A stretch of DNA of 64,000 bases. Origin: DAOPZC01 sp035353175 (lineage in GTDB: Bacteria; Verrucomicrobiota; Kiritimatiellia; RFP12; UBA1067). The notes beneath the pieces are model-generated. The model searched no databases. It saw only the letters and a program-made list of their open reading frames with translations, and was not told the origin of the DNA. The stretch spans positions 37,048 to 101,047 of the forward strand of contig DAOPZC010000009.1 in assembly GCA_035353175.1 (NCBI GenBank), read 5' to 3'. Below, piece after piece: positions 1 to 8,817 of the stretch (its first letter is position 1; each line of letters starts with the position of its first letter). A program made the position numbers and the translations under genes.

Positions 1-717
1 CTTCCGCAGCGCCTGCTCGTGGCCGGCGCGCGTCGCCTCCGCGCCGCCCACGATCACGGTCTTGATCCGCGGGTTTGTCGCGCGCGCCAGGGCCGTGGCC
101 CGGATGAGCGCGTCGTAGCCCTTGAGCGGCGTGATGCGTCCGACGCCCAGCACCACGAAGCGCCCCTCCAGCCCATGGCGGCTCCGGAAGTCCGCCATGA
201 ACGCCGCGTCGAGCCGCGCCGGATCGAAGAGCTGCGGGTCGATGCCGCGCGGCACGAGCCGGATCTTTTCCGGGGGCGTCCCGTAGTGCTCGCGGATGTA
301 GTCCACGACGGAGGTGCTGGGGCAGATCACCCGCTGGCCCGCGGTCATGATCCGGCTGTAGGCGCTCACGCTGTTGAAGCCGTGGACCGTGGAGACGAAG
401 GGCAGCCGCAGGGGGCGGTTGGCCAGCACGAAGAGCCAGCCCGGCACGCGGCTGCGGTAGTGCACCAGGTCCGGCCTCAGGGCTTTGAGCGCGCGGCGCA
501 GGGCCAGCACCCGCTGCGGGACCGTGAGCGGATTCTTCGATTTCACGTCCAGCGTCAGGTGCCGTCCGCCGTCGCGCTCGACCGTCCCGGCCAAGTGTCC
601 GCCGCTGGAGATGACGGTGCTGACGAGGCCGCGCCTGACGAATTCGCGGTTGAGCTCGACGGTGCCCCGCTCGACGCCGCCCTCCTCGAGCGCCGGAAGG
701 ATCTGGAGAATGTGCAT
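1..717 (-). CDS. GT4-family glycosyltransferase, partial (3' end beyond window)
   Basis: The minus strand is open from an ATG at 717 to the window edge (239 codons, no stop). The translation begins MHILQILPALEEGGVERGT, the usual N-terminal strand and glycine-rich loop of GT-B glycosyltransferases. It continues with VHYRSRVPGW, STVHGFNSVS and then, about residues 190-205, VVLGVGRITPLKGYD, the GT4 signature that opens the second Rossmann domain, followed by TVIVGGAE. The family transfers a sugar from a nucleotide-sugar donor, usually in LPS, capsule or glycolipid synthesis. Only the N-terminal domain and the start of the donor domain are present, so donor and acceptor cannot be inferred. The family call is fairly secure. 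Plus-strand open frames across this stretch are its shadows. Confidence 0.85.
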   Translation of the reverse strand, partial: MHILQILPALEEGGVERGTVELNREFVRRGLVSTVISSGGHLAGTVERDGGRHLTLDVKSKNPLTVPQRVLALRRALKALRPDLVHYRSRVPGWLFVLANRPLRLPFVSTVHGFNSVSAYSRIMTAGQRVICPSTSVVDYIREHYGTPPEKIRLVPRGIDPQLFDPARLDAAFMADFRSRHGLEGRFVVLGVGRITPLKGYDALIRATALARATNPRIKTVIVGGAEATRAGHEQALRK

Positions 718-1007
718 GCCGGGTATGATACAGGGTTTGGGGGGCGGGGGGCAAGGTGTCGCGTGGCTCAAGGATGGGAACGGGCGTGATTCAACTGTGT
801 TGCATCCACACCCGAAGGAGAAATATGGGCGGAGAAGTGAGGAGTTCCAACACCTCGGAGACGAAGAGCGCGTACGATACGCATTTCACCGTCGCAATAC
901 TTGACTTCCCGCATGAGAAATCACAGAATGAAACGAATTTTTGTCGCATCAAGCGGGTAACGATGTGATATGTCCAAAGACGGGGGTCGTGAAAGGAAGT
1001 CCGAGTC
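718..1007. other. Intergenic region between divergent genes
   Basis: This 290 nt stretch separates the glycosyltransferase from the large plus-strand gene. It holds a candidate sigma70 promoter at 901-929. It also holds an open frame at 825-968 (47 codons) that begins 4 nt after a good AAGGAG. That frame overlaps the promoter, has no recognisable domain and no GC3 bias, so I do not call it a gene. No repeat or terminator is evident. Confidence 0.4.
901..929 (+). promoter_or_regulatory. Candidate sigma70 promoter of the 2253-aa surface protein
   Basis: TTGACT at 901-906, a 17-nt spacer, then CAGAAT at 924-929 (4 of 6 to TATAAT). Transcription would start near 936, giving a leader of about 70 nt that ends in an AAAGGA Shine-Dalgarno before the ATG at 1008. 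The same -35 hexamer and spacing recur at two other genes in the window. Called by eye. Confidence 0.4.
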
Positions 1008-4000
1008 ATGAGCGTATGGCGATGGGGAACGGTTCTTTTGATTTCTGCGGTATTTTCGGCGCAGGCGATTGAGTCGAACGGCGTGCTGCTTGTCGAAGTG
1101 AAGGCGTCGTCGCTTTCCGGTCTGGGAAACAATGCGGCGGTGGCGGCGTGGGCCAATACGGGAACGCTGGGTGGGAATTTCGTGCCGGCGGTCAGCGGGC
1201 AGGGCGCGGTCTATCAGGACAGCGTCGGGGGCGCGCCGGCCGTGACGTTCGCGGCGTCGGCGAACTCGATCATGACCAACACCGTGCCGCCGCCTTCGTC
1301 TATTCTGAGCAACAACATCTGGAGTGCGGAGATCTGGGTGCTCAACCCGAGCCTGCAAGGCGCGGAAGACCAGTTCGCGTGGACCGACCGCGAGAACTGG
1401 ACCGGGTCTGCGGACGGCACGTGCATGGAGATCCGCTACTGCGCCGACACCGCGAACGCGGTGGAGCATCATAACGGCACCTGCAATATCCCCTGGACCA
1501 ACTCGCTTCCTACGGCCGGCGTGTGGCACCACATCGCCGTCACGCGCTCGGCGGACGGCTCCGAGCGCCTCTATGCCGACGGCGTGCTGTGCACGACCAA
1601 GACGCCGGCGGTGAGCAACCTGCGCGGCGGCGCGCCGTTCGCGATGGGCGGCGTGTGGAACCGGGCCACGAATGATTGGCAGATGCTCTTCAGCGGCTCG
1701 CTGGCACAGGTGCGCGTGCACAGCGGCACCCTGAGCGGGGCGCAGGTCCTCAGCAACTTCCTGGAAGAGCGCGAGACCTACCATGCGATCTGGAACGGCG
1801 CGCCGGGAACGGAACAGGCGTGGGAGAACAGCGCCAACTGGCTCTCGAACAACGCGGCCGAAAGCGGCTCGACGGCATGGATCACGAACGGGGGCTTCGC
1901 CGTCCTCTCCGGCGACCTGTCGCTGAACCATCTCTATCCGACGGCGGGTGGACTTGCCGTGAGGAACGGCGCCAAGCTGACGCTCGAAGGTGCCGACAAC
2001 GTCTACATGGCAAGCACGAACAATTTCGCCCTGAGCGTCGAGGACGGCCTTTTCGCCATAAACGGCAACGGGACAACGAATCTTTACATGGGCCAGTTCG
2101 GCGGCGACGCGGCCGTCACGGTCGGGGTTTCCGGGGCCTCGGCGACACTTGAGGTGCCCCGCGACACGGTTCTGGCGAACAGCAGCGGCAGCGCGGGCGC
2201 GATGACGGTCGGCCCTGGCGGCGGCGTGTACAACTCCAACGGCTGGTTCTATGTGGCGAACAACGTCGGCGCGCAGGGAGCGTTGACGGTCAACGGCGGC
2301 ACGCTCGGGTTCCGCACGGCGGACAAAGCCTTCGTCGTGAACGCGAACGGCGCGCGCGGCGAGGTGACGGTCAACAGCGGCGCAATCAGCGCGACCGGTG
2401 ATTTCAAATGGTCCAACGGCACCGCGAACAACACATCTTACGGCAAGGCTCAGCTCAACGGCGGCACGGTCGAAGGCAAGCGGTTCTTCGCCGACAGCAC
2501 GGCGGGCACGAACCTGCTCTATCTGAACGGCGGCACGGTCAAGGCCCGGGTCTCGGCCAGCGATTTCCTGTACAACCTTACGGGCGCATATGTCCAGAAC
2601 GGCGGCGCGGTTTTCGAAATTCCGGCGGGCGCGACGGTGACGGCCGCGCAGGCGCTGCTGGCGGACGCCGGCAGCACGGGCGGCCTGACGAAACTCGGCG
2701 CGGGCCGCATCACCTTCGCGGGAACCAATACGTTTACGGGGGCGCTCGACGTGCAAGGCGGCGACCTCTTCTTCAGCCACGTCAGCGGACTCGCCGCCGG
2801 CTTTGGCGGCGCGGTGTCGGTGGCCAACGGGGGGTCCATCGGCTACAATACGGTCGGCGGCGCGTCGCTGCTGAACGGCTTGTTGACGGCCGGCTCCTCG
2901 GGCTACCTGACGCTCTGTCCCAGCAACGCGGCGGACAGCGTGACGTTCGCCGCGCTGCCCAACATGAAGCTCGCCTTCCAGGGGCTCGCCCGCTACACCG
3001 GCACGTTCACGCCCTATCAGAACCAGTACGTCTTCGAAGTCGAAGGGACGACGGTGACCAACGGCGCGACGTTGGCGGACGGCGCGACGAACGGCCACCT
3101 GAGCGTGACCGGCGTTTCGGGCGGCGGAATGGTGCTGACCGGCAACAACACGTATAGCGGCGGCACGGAGGTCGACGCGGCGACGGTGACGCTCGGCCAC
3201 GCCAACGCGCTCGGCGTGCAGGCCCAGCCCGGTTCGCCGGACATCATCCTGCGCAACGGCGCGTCGCTGCGCTTTGTGGCGGACATGGATATCAACGCGC
3301 TGGTGACCGGCCGCCTGGACACCGCCTCCAACGGTATCCTGCTGGTGGGCGCGGCCAACGCGGCCAAGAGCATCGATCTCAGCCGCCACCCCGGGATCGT
3401 GGTGGGCTCCGCCGACGCGAGCCTGGACTACACCGGTACGCTCACGCTTTCGCCTGCGAGCGACGCCTATCGCCTCGGCGGCGGCAGCCCGACGTACAAC
3501 GGCACGCCGAACCGCGGCTTCTCGGTCAACAACCTCACGGACGGCACCGAGGCCCGCAAGGTGGTGATCGGAACGCCTGGCCTTGTGGAGCTCAAGGCCG
3601 GCAACTCCTACTCCGGCGGAACCGTCGTCACGAACCGCGGCGTCCTCTTCATCAAGGAAGACGGCCTGGGCGCGGTCCCGGCCACGCCCGAGGCGGGGGC
3701 CGATAACCTCTATGTGAGCAACGGCGTGGTCCGCGCCGGCAACGCGAACTTCACGCTGCCTCCTAACCGCGGCATCCACGTCGCGGCAGGAACCGGCGGC
3801 ATGGAGCTCCACCCGTGGGGCGGTTACTCGATGACGGTGGCGGGCAATCTCTCCGGCTCCGGCCCGATCACGGTGACGGACACCGGCTGGGTCACCTTCG
3901 GCGGCGCGGCCAACACGTACAGCGGCCTGCTGGACATCAGCGGCGGCCGCAACATCCGCATCGGCGACGGCGCGAACTTCAGCTGGTCGCCGTCCGGCAC

Positions 4001-7000
4001 CTTCACGCTCAACGGCATGCTGGCGCTCAAGAGCGACGGCTCGGTGGCGTTCAGCAACGCGCTCGCCGGCGCCGGCTCGCTGCGCAAGGAGGGCGCGGGC
4101 GATCTGACGCTTGCCGGAGCGAAAACGTACGGCGGCGTCACCTATGTCGACGCCGGCTCGCTCAAGGTCGCGGCCACCAACGTGCTGCCGCGCGGCGCGG
4201 GCAAAGGCGTGGTGCAGATCGCGGCGGGCGCGGGGCTCGAGGCCAACGGCGCCGATCTGCTGGTCGGCGGCCTGCAGGGCGCGGGCGCGGTGGCGAACGG
4301 GCCCGCCACGCCGGCGACGCTCTACGTCGGTGAGACCAACGTCAACGCGACGTTCGGCGGCGCGGTCGATCCTTCGCTCACACTGGTCAAGATCGGCGCG
4401 GGCAAACAGGCGCTCACCAACGCGGTCGGCGCGGCGGCCGATGTCGAGGTCCAGGCGGGCACGCTGGAGCTCTTCGGCGCGGCGGCGGTCACCGGCACCG
4501 TGACGCTTGCCGGCGGCACGCTCGGCGTGACCTACGGCGGCAACGGCCTGACGGGCAGGTACTATCAGCTGGCTGTGCCGCCGGTCACGAGCGACTTCGT
4601 CTCGTATGCGGCGGTCACCAACTTCCTGAACGGCAAGACGCCGTCGGTGGTCAGCAACAGCCTCGCTTTCGGCGCGACCTTCAATCCCGGCGTCAGCTCG
4701 GCCGGCAACCAGACCGGCGCGCGCTTCCCGGCGCCGTTCAACGCCTATAACACGAGCAACTTCGCGGTGCTCTGGTCGGGCCTCTTCTTTGCGCCCGTGG
4801 CGGGCGACTACGGCTTCGCGACCGCCAGCGACGACGGCAGCATGGTTTTCATCGACGGCCAGACGGCGCTCAACAACAACGCCATGCAGAGCTACACGGC
4901 GGCGGAAAGCAACACGGTCGGCACGGTGACGCTCGCGGCGGGCCTGCACCAGATCGACATCGCCTACTACGAGGCGGGCGGCGACCAGGGCGTGACCGTG
5001 TGGGTCAAACAGCCGGGCGCGGCCTCCGTGGCGGAGCTGCCGCAGTCGCTGCTCTTCACCGGGCTCGACACGGGCGCCGCGCGGATCGGCGCGCTGGCCG
5101 GCAGCAAGGGGCGCGTCGCGTTCGCGGCGGCCGGCCTGCCCGAGCTGCGAGTCACCGGCGAGGGCGACATGGCCTACGGGGGCGCGATCCTCGGATCGAA
5201 CGCGCTCAGCCGCCTGGTCAAGGAGGGCAGCGGCACGCTGGCGCTCTCCTCGCCGCAGAGCGATTTCTACGGGGTGCTGGATATCCGGGCGGGCGTGCTG
5301 GCGCTGACTAACGGGCCTGCCACGCTCGGCACGCTGTCCATGGCGGAAGGCGTCCGCGCGAACGTGTCGGGCCTCGCCGGGCTGAACATGTGGTTCTACA
5401 ACCGCTCGGCGTCCGACGCCAACTACAGCGAGTTTCAATCCCTGGCCGCATGGGAGTCCTATGTCAGCGAGTTCTTCTCGGGCGGCCCGGGCTATGTCAC
5501 CAACTCGCTGGTGCTCGGTGCCAATCTGGACACCGGCGCGTCGGGCGAGTACTGGCCCGCGCCCTACAAGCAGTCGGGCGGCTCCGAGGCCGACACCTAT
5601 GACGCCTACCTCTTCGGCCGCATCTATCTGGACCGTTCGGGCACCTATACCTTCGCGACGGCCAGCGACGACGGCAGCATGCTCTACATCGACCGGACGC
5701 TGGTCGTGAACAACGGCTATGACCAGGGCGTGACGACGCGTTCCGGCACGATCGCGCTGACCGCCGGTTTCCACACCATCGACATCCTCTACCGCGAGAA
5801 CACGGGCGGCAACGCGCTGCGCGTGTCCATCGGCTACCCGGGCCAGGCGCTCACGCTGATGCCGCAGTCGATCCTCTTCGGCGGCGCCGCGCTGCGCGGG
5901 CTCGCGGGCGAAGCGGGCAGCGTCGTGAGTCTGCTCCCCGACGCCTTGCTGGTGCTGGACCAGAACGCGGACACGCGACATGCGGGCGCGATTGCGGGCG
6001 ACGCCTCGACGAGCGTTCAGAAGAACGGCGCCGGCACGCTGACGTTGACCGACGAGAACGACGGTTTCGCGGGCTTGTACCGGATCGTCACCGGCGCGCT
6101 TCGCGTCGGTGACGGCGGCGCGACCGGCGCGCTCGGGCCGGCCGCTTCGGTGCGGATCGAGGCGGCGGGCACGCTGGTCTTCGACCGCGCGGGAACGGTG
6201 ACGGTGAGCGGCCCGCTGGCCGGCACCGGCCGGATCGTGCTGGACGGACCGGGCGAGGTCTATGTGACGTCGACCAACGCCTTCGCCGGCACCGTGGTCA
6301 TCAACGACGGGCGGCTGACGTTCGCGCCCGGCGCGACGCTGGGCCCGGCGGCCGTGGTGACCAACGCGGCCACGCTCGAGGTCGAGACCGCGGGGACGCG
6401 GCTGCAGAGCGGCGTCATGGCGGGCCTCGCGGGCAGCGGCGACCTCGCGGTGAGCGGGACCGGCACGCTGGCGCTGAACAACAGCAACGCCGACTTCACG
6501 GGCACGACGCACGTGTTCACCGGCGTGACGGTGCGCGTGTCGCGGCCTGCCAACCTGGGCGGCCTCGGCGACGTGGCGCTCGACGGCGGCACGCTGGCCG
6601 TGCTGCCCGACGTCGAGCAGGGCACGAACGTGATGGTCTCCGCGCTGGACACGAACACCTGGAAGCGGAACGGCGCGGCGGTGTGGACCAATCGCTACGA
6701 CAGCCAGTGGCTGCAGCTCACGCCGAACACCGGCAGCCAGGCCGGCAGCGCCTTCTGCACCAACCGGGTCGGATGCAGCGCGCCTTGGTACGCGGTCTTC
6801 CGCTATGAGGTCGGTGCCCATTCGGCCGGGGCCGCGGACGGTGTTTCCTTCGTCCTGCAGAACGACACGGACGGCGCGTCCGCGCTCGGCGCCAACGGCG
6901 GGCAGTTGGGGGTCGACACCATCGCGCCGTCGATCGGCGTGTTCATCAACATCTATAACACGCCGTCGGTGGGCTGGATCGTCAACGGTTCGAGGGTCGA

Positions 7001-7769
7001 TGCGGTGACGGCGCTCAACGGCATCATCCCGCTCAACGGCATGGACGTGGCGCTCTCGTATGATGGCGTGGCGTTGAAGCTGACGCTGACCCAGGGCGAG
7101 AACACCTACACCGCCACGCGCGCGGTGGACCTTGCGGCGACCTTCGGCGGGAGCCCGGTGTACGTCGGGTTCACCGGCGGCACGGGCGGCGCCACGGCGC
7201 AGCAGTTCGTCGGCAACTTCTCGATGTACGACGCGGTGCCGACCTCGACCGACTTCGGCAACACGTTGGCCGTCGCCGACGGTTTGACGGGCAACCTCGC
7301 CGCCAGCGTGGTCAGCGACGACCTCTCGATCGGCTTTGCGGGCCTGAACCTCGGCGCAGGGGCGGCGCTCAACATCACCGCCGGCGTCGGCTCCAGGGCG
7401 AACACCGGCTATACGGTCGCGGTCAGCAACCTGACGGTCGCGGCCGGCACCGGCACGGTGCATGTGGCGGCCAACGGCGCGGCCGCCGGCGTGCTGGGGC
7501 TTGACCGGCTCACGCTCGGCAGCGGCGCGCGGCTGGTCGTCACTGGCGCGGTCTCGGTGCCCGGCGGCGTCTTGACGGTCGTCGTTCCGACGCCGGTGCC
7601 GCAGGGCGTCACCCACCTCGCCGACTTCACCGGCGCGACGTGGGTCGGCGGTCAGCCGACCATCGTGCTGGTGGACGCGGCGGGCAACCCGATCGACGCG
7701 ACGGTCACGCTGCACAACGGCCTGCTCTACATCAACACCGTTCAGGGCACGGTCATCCGGATCCGGTAA
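1008..7769 (+). CDS. Giant secreted protein with LamG, beta-strand repeats, two PA14 domains and a lectin-like domain
   Basis: A 2253-residue protein with a short signal peptide (MSVWRWGTVLLISAVFSAQA, cleavage near 20). A LamG/concanavalin-like domain spans about 25-260. Autotransporter-associated beta-strand repeats of the form GAGxLTLxGxNTYxGGTxVxxGxL follow, for example near 558, 705, 860, 1025, 1400, 1670 and 1810. Two PA14 modules lie at about 1180-1355 (NGLTGRYYQL, ATASDDGSMVFIDG) and 1458-1626 (FATASDDGSMLYIDR). A legume-lectin-like domain lies at about 1870-2075 (DGVSFVLQNDTDGASALG). PA14 and lectin modules usually bind carbohydrate, so a surface adhesin or glycan-binding role is inferred. 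There is no C-terminal autotransporter barrel; the chain ends GTVIRIR, a pattern shared with the protein at 60559-63816. The gene stands alone behind its own promoter. Confidence 0.85.
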   Translation: MSVWRWGTVLLISAVFSAQAIESNGVLLVEVKASSLSGLGNNAAVAAWANTGTLGGNFVPAVSGQGAVYQDSVGGAPAVTFAASANSIMTNTVPPPSSILSNNIWSAEIWVLNPSLQGAEDQFAWTDRENWTGSADGTCMEIRYCADTANAVEHHNGTCNIPWTNSLPTAGVWHHIAVTRSADGSERLYADGVLCTTKTPAVSNLRGGAPFAMGGVWNRATNDWQMLFSGSLAQVRVHSGTLSGAQVLSNFLEERETYHAIWNGAPGTEQAWENSANWLSNNAAESGSTAWITNGGFAVLSGDLSLNHLYPTAGGLAVRNGAKLTLEGADNVYMASTNNFALSVEDGLFAINGNGTTNLYMGQFGGDAAVTVGVSGASATLEVPRDTVLANSSGSAGAMTVGPGGGVYNSNGWFYVANNVGAQGALTVNGGTLGFRTADKAFVVNANGARGEVTVNSGAISATGDFKWSNGTANNTSYGKAQLNGGTVEGKRFFADSTAGTNLLYLNGGTVKARVSASDFLYNLTGAYVQNGGAVFEIPAGATVTAAQALLADAGSTGGLTKLGAGRITFAGTNTFTGALDVQGGDLFFSHVSGLAAGFGGAVSVANGGSIGYNTVGGASLLNGLLTAGSSGYLTLCPSNAADSVTFAALPNMKLAFQGLARYTGTFTPYQNQYVFEVEGTTVTNGATLADGATNGHLSVTGVSGGGMVLTGNNTYSGGTEVDAATVTLGHANALGVQAQPGSPDIILRNGASLRFVADMDINALVTGRLDTASNGILLVGAANAAKSIDLSRHPGIVVGSADASLDYTGTLTLSPASDAYRLGGGSPTYNGTPNRGFSVNNLTDGTEARKVVIGTPGLVELKAGNSYSGGTVVTNRGVLFIKEDGLGAVPATPEAGADNLYVSNGVVRAGNANFTLPPNRGIHVAAGTGGMELHPWGGYSMTVAGNLSGSGPITVTDTGWVTFGGAANTYSGLLDISGGRNIRIGDGANFSWSPSGTFTLNGMLALKSDGSVAFSNALAGAGSLRKEGAGDLTLAGAKTYGGVTYVDAGSLKVAATNVLPRGAGKGVVQIAAGAGLEANGADLLVGGLQGAGAVANGPATPATLYVGETNVNATFGGAVDPSLTLVKIGAGKQALTNAVGAAADVEVQAGTLELFGAAAVTGTVTLAGGTLGVTYGGNGLTGRYYQLAVPPVTSDFVSYAAVTNFLNGKTPSVVSNSLAFGATFNPGVSSAGNQTGARFPAPFNAYNTSNFAVLWSGLFFAPVAGDYGFATASDDGSMVFIDGQTALNNNAMQSYTAAESNTVGTVTLAAGLHQIDIAYYEAGGDQGVTVWVKQPGAASVAELPQSLLFTGLDTGAARIGALAGSKGRVAFAAAGLPELRVTGEGDMAYGGAILGSNALSRLVKEGSGTLALSSPQSDFYGVLDIRAGVLALTNGPATLGTLSMAEGVRANVSGLAGLNMWFYNRSASDANYSEFQSLAAWESYVSEFFSGGPGYVTNSLVLGANLDTGASGEYWPAPYKQSGGSEADTYDAYLFGRIYLDRSGTYTFATASDDGSMLYIDRTLVVNNGYDQGVTTRSGTIALTAGFHTIDILYRENTGGNALRVSIGYPGQALTLMPQSILFGGAALRGLAGEAGSVVSLLPDALLVLDQNADTRHAGAIAGDASTSVQKNGAGTLTLTDENDGFAGLYRIVTGALRVGDGGATGALGPAASVRIEAAGTLVFDRAGTVTVSGPLAGTGRIVLDGPGEVYVTSTNAFAGTVVINDGRLTFAPGATLGPAAVVTNAATLEVETAGTRLQSGVMAGLAGSGDLAVSGTGTLALNNSNADFTGTTHVFTGVTVRVSRPANLGGLGDVALDGGTLAVLPDVEQGTNVMVSALDTNTWKRNGAAVWTNRYDSQWLQLTPNTGSQAGSAFCTNRVGCSAPWYAVFRYEVGAHSAGAADGVSFVLQNDTDGASALGANGGQLGVDTIAPSIGVFINIYNTPSVGWIVNGSRVDAVTALNGIIPLNGMDVALSYDGVALKLTLTQGENTYTATRAVDLAATFGGSPVYVGFTGGTGGATAQQFVGNFSMYDAVPTSTDFGNTLAVADGLTGNLAASVVSDDLSIGFAGLNLGAGAALNITAGVGSRANTGYTVAVSNLTVAAGTGTVHVAANGAAAGVLGLDRLTLGSGARLVVTGAVSVPGGVLTVVVPTPVPQGVTHLADFTGATWVGGQPTIVLVDAAGNPIDATVTLHNGLLYINTVQGTVIRIR

Positions 7770-7793
7770 CGCCGAAGCTCCCGGCTCCCGGTC

Positions 7794-7823
7794 GTCGCAC
7801 GCGGCGGCGCGGGAGCGCCGCCC
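7794..7823. terminator. GC-rich hairpin with GNRA-type loop after the surface-protein gene
   Basis: A perfect 8-bp stem, GGCGGCGC (7803-7810) and GCGCCGCC (7815-7822), closes a GGGA loop 25 nt beyond the stop codon. There is no T-tract on either strand. It may act as a terminator or transcript-end stabiliser. A closely similar element lies at 47562-47602, so it may instead be a copy of a dispersed repeat. Confidence 0.45.
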
Positions 7824-7924
7824 TGCCTCGTCGGCCGCCCGATCGGCAGCGTCATCGGCGATACCCGTGACCGGTCTTCAGCGGCCTGTCGCGCGGCGGG
7901 CAAACGCGTCCCCCGCCCAGCCGT

Positions 7925-8680
7925 TTATCTCCGCATGAACCTCCACGCGCAAAAGCCCAGCAGAAGGAGCGCCGGCAAAACGAAGACCGCATAATGGCCG
8001 GGGCCGCGCTTCGAGCCGTCCGCCGTTTGGGGGCCAGCGCCTGTGTTTTCCCGAACGGCCTCCGCCGCGCCGTCCGCCGGAAACTCAGGCTGGGGCAGGG
8101 AGAAATCGGTTGATTCGAGGACCGCAAGGTTCGTGTTGATGTTTGTGGTTAGGCGCCTTTTTTGGAGCACTTTCTGTTGTTCTAAGAGCCATGGCATGGC
8201 CGTTTCATCCCCCTTGCATAGCGAAGGGGAGTTGATGAGCCTGAGCAATATGGCAAACCGCTGATGCGAATCGGCATAGTGATGACTGAGTTCACAAAGT
8301 ATATTGTCGTAAACGCGGAAGAGCCATTTATTGTCTTCCCTTGCCAACGCAGTTCAGTTCCAGTCCACCCGTGTTGTTCGCGTAGGAACACATCTGATCA
8401 AACATGCCATCATTTCCGATCTCAAAGCAATCGGAATGGTCTGTTAGAGGAATGACGTCCGCCAGCGTGAAGGTTACGGACACCTGGCGGAAGATGCGGT
8501 TCGCCTCGGCGATCCAAGCGGAGACGGTGTCCGGGCTGACCGCCGCACCATCCCGCGCGGGATGACAGGGCCGCCGGTCTGAAACGCCATGTCGGACCAA
8601 GCGCGCCATGTTTCGAAGGGTACTCTGTCACCCGCACCAAAACAAGCCTGCCTGCATGTCCGGATATGCCGCGGGCGCAA
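7925..8680 (-). pseudogene. Decayed secreted/anchored protein, resembling a metalloprotease fragment
   Basis: Three minus-strand frames carry protein-like text that does not join. About 8550-8655 reads PFETWRAWSDMAFQTGGPVI. A frame change near 8550 leads to 8328-8550, which reads VSAWIAEANRIFRQVSVTFT and then CSYANNTGGLELNCVG before a stop. A 140-codon frame ends at 7925 with GHYAVFVLPALLLLGFCAW and a basic RFMRR tail, a typical C-terminal membrane anchor. 'EANxIFRQVxVTF' recalls the front of secreted reprolysin-like peptidases, but no HExxH survives. The best reading is an inactivated gene with at least one frameshift and an internal deletion. Alternatively, the last 140 codons are a small live membrane protein starting at 8347. 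Base composition is AT-richer from 8100 to 8450, consistent with loss of coding constraint. Confidence 0.45.
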
Positions 8681-8701
8681 GGCGGTTCTATGGGGGTCGT
8701 T

Positions 8702-8737
8702 GATTCGTAATCGTAATCTTGCTCGTAATCATAATCG
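8702..8737. repeat. Short GATTACG-type simple repeat
   Basis: Four imperfect copies of CGTAATC or ATAATCG stand in a row in non-coding DNA between the pseudogene and the MATE gene. The period is about 6-7 nt with small interruptions. Composition differs sharply from the GC-rich surroundings. It is one of several simple-repeat families in the window. The rest of 8681-8817 holds nothing else that I recognise. Confidence 0.6.
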
Positions 8738-8817
8738 TGCAACAGAACTGCCAAGAGCCCGAACGGACGCGAACGCGCCCTTCCATCCGTCTCCCGACGC
8801 TGTTAAACTAACGCGCG

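Noticed and set aside
19..789. A 256-codon plus-strand frame at the left edge.
   Set aside because: The opposite strand encodes a recognisable GT4 glycosyltransferase; the plus frame is its shadow.
825..968. A 47-codon frame with a good AAGGAG site before the 2253-aa gene.
   Set aside because: It overlaps the best promoter for the downstream gene, lacks codon bias and resembles nothing known. Left as a possible leader peptide at most.
921..7715. A continuous 2264-codon open frame on the strand opposite the giant surface-protein gene.
   Set aside because: Its translation is Arg/His/Asp/Val-rich without domains; it arises because the real gene is GC3-rich and avoids codons that read as stops in that antisense frame. 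The plus-strand frame has a signal peptide and clear domains.
8702..8737. Interpretation of the CGTAATC copies as a CRISPR array or replication-origin iterons.
   Set aside because: Units are adjacent without spacers, only about four copies, and no cas, dnaA or rep gene is near.
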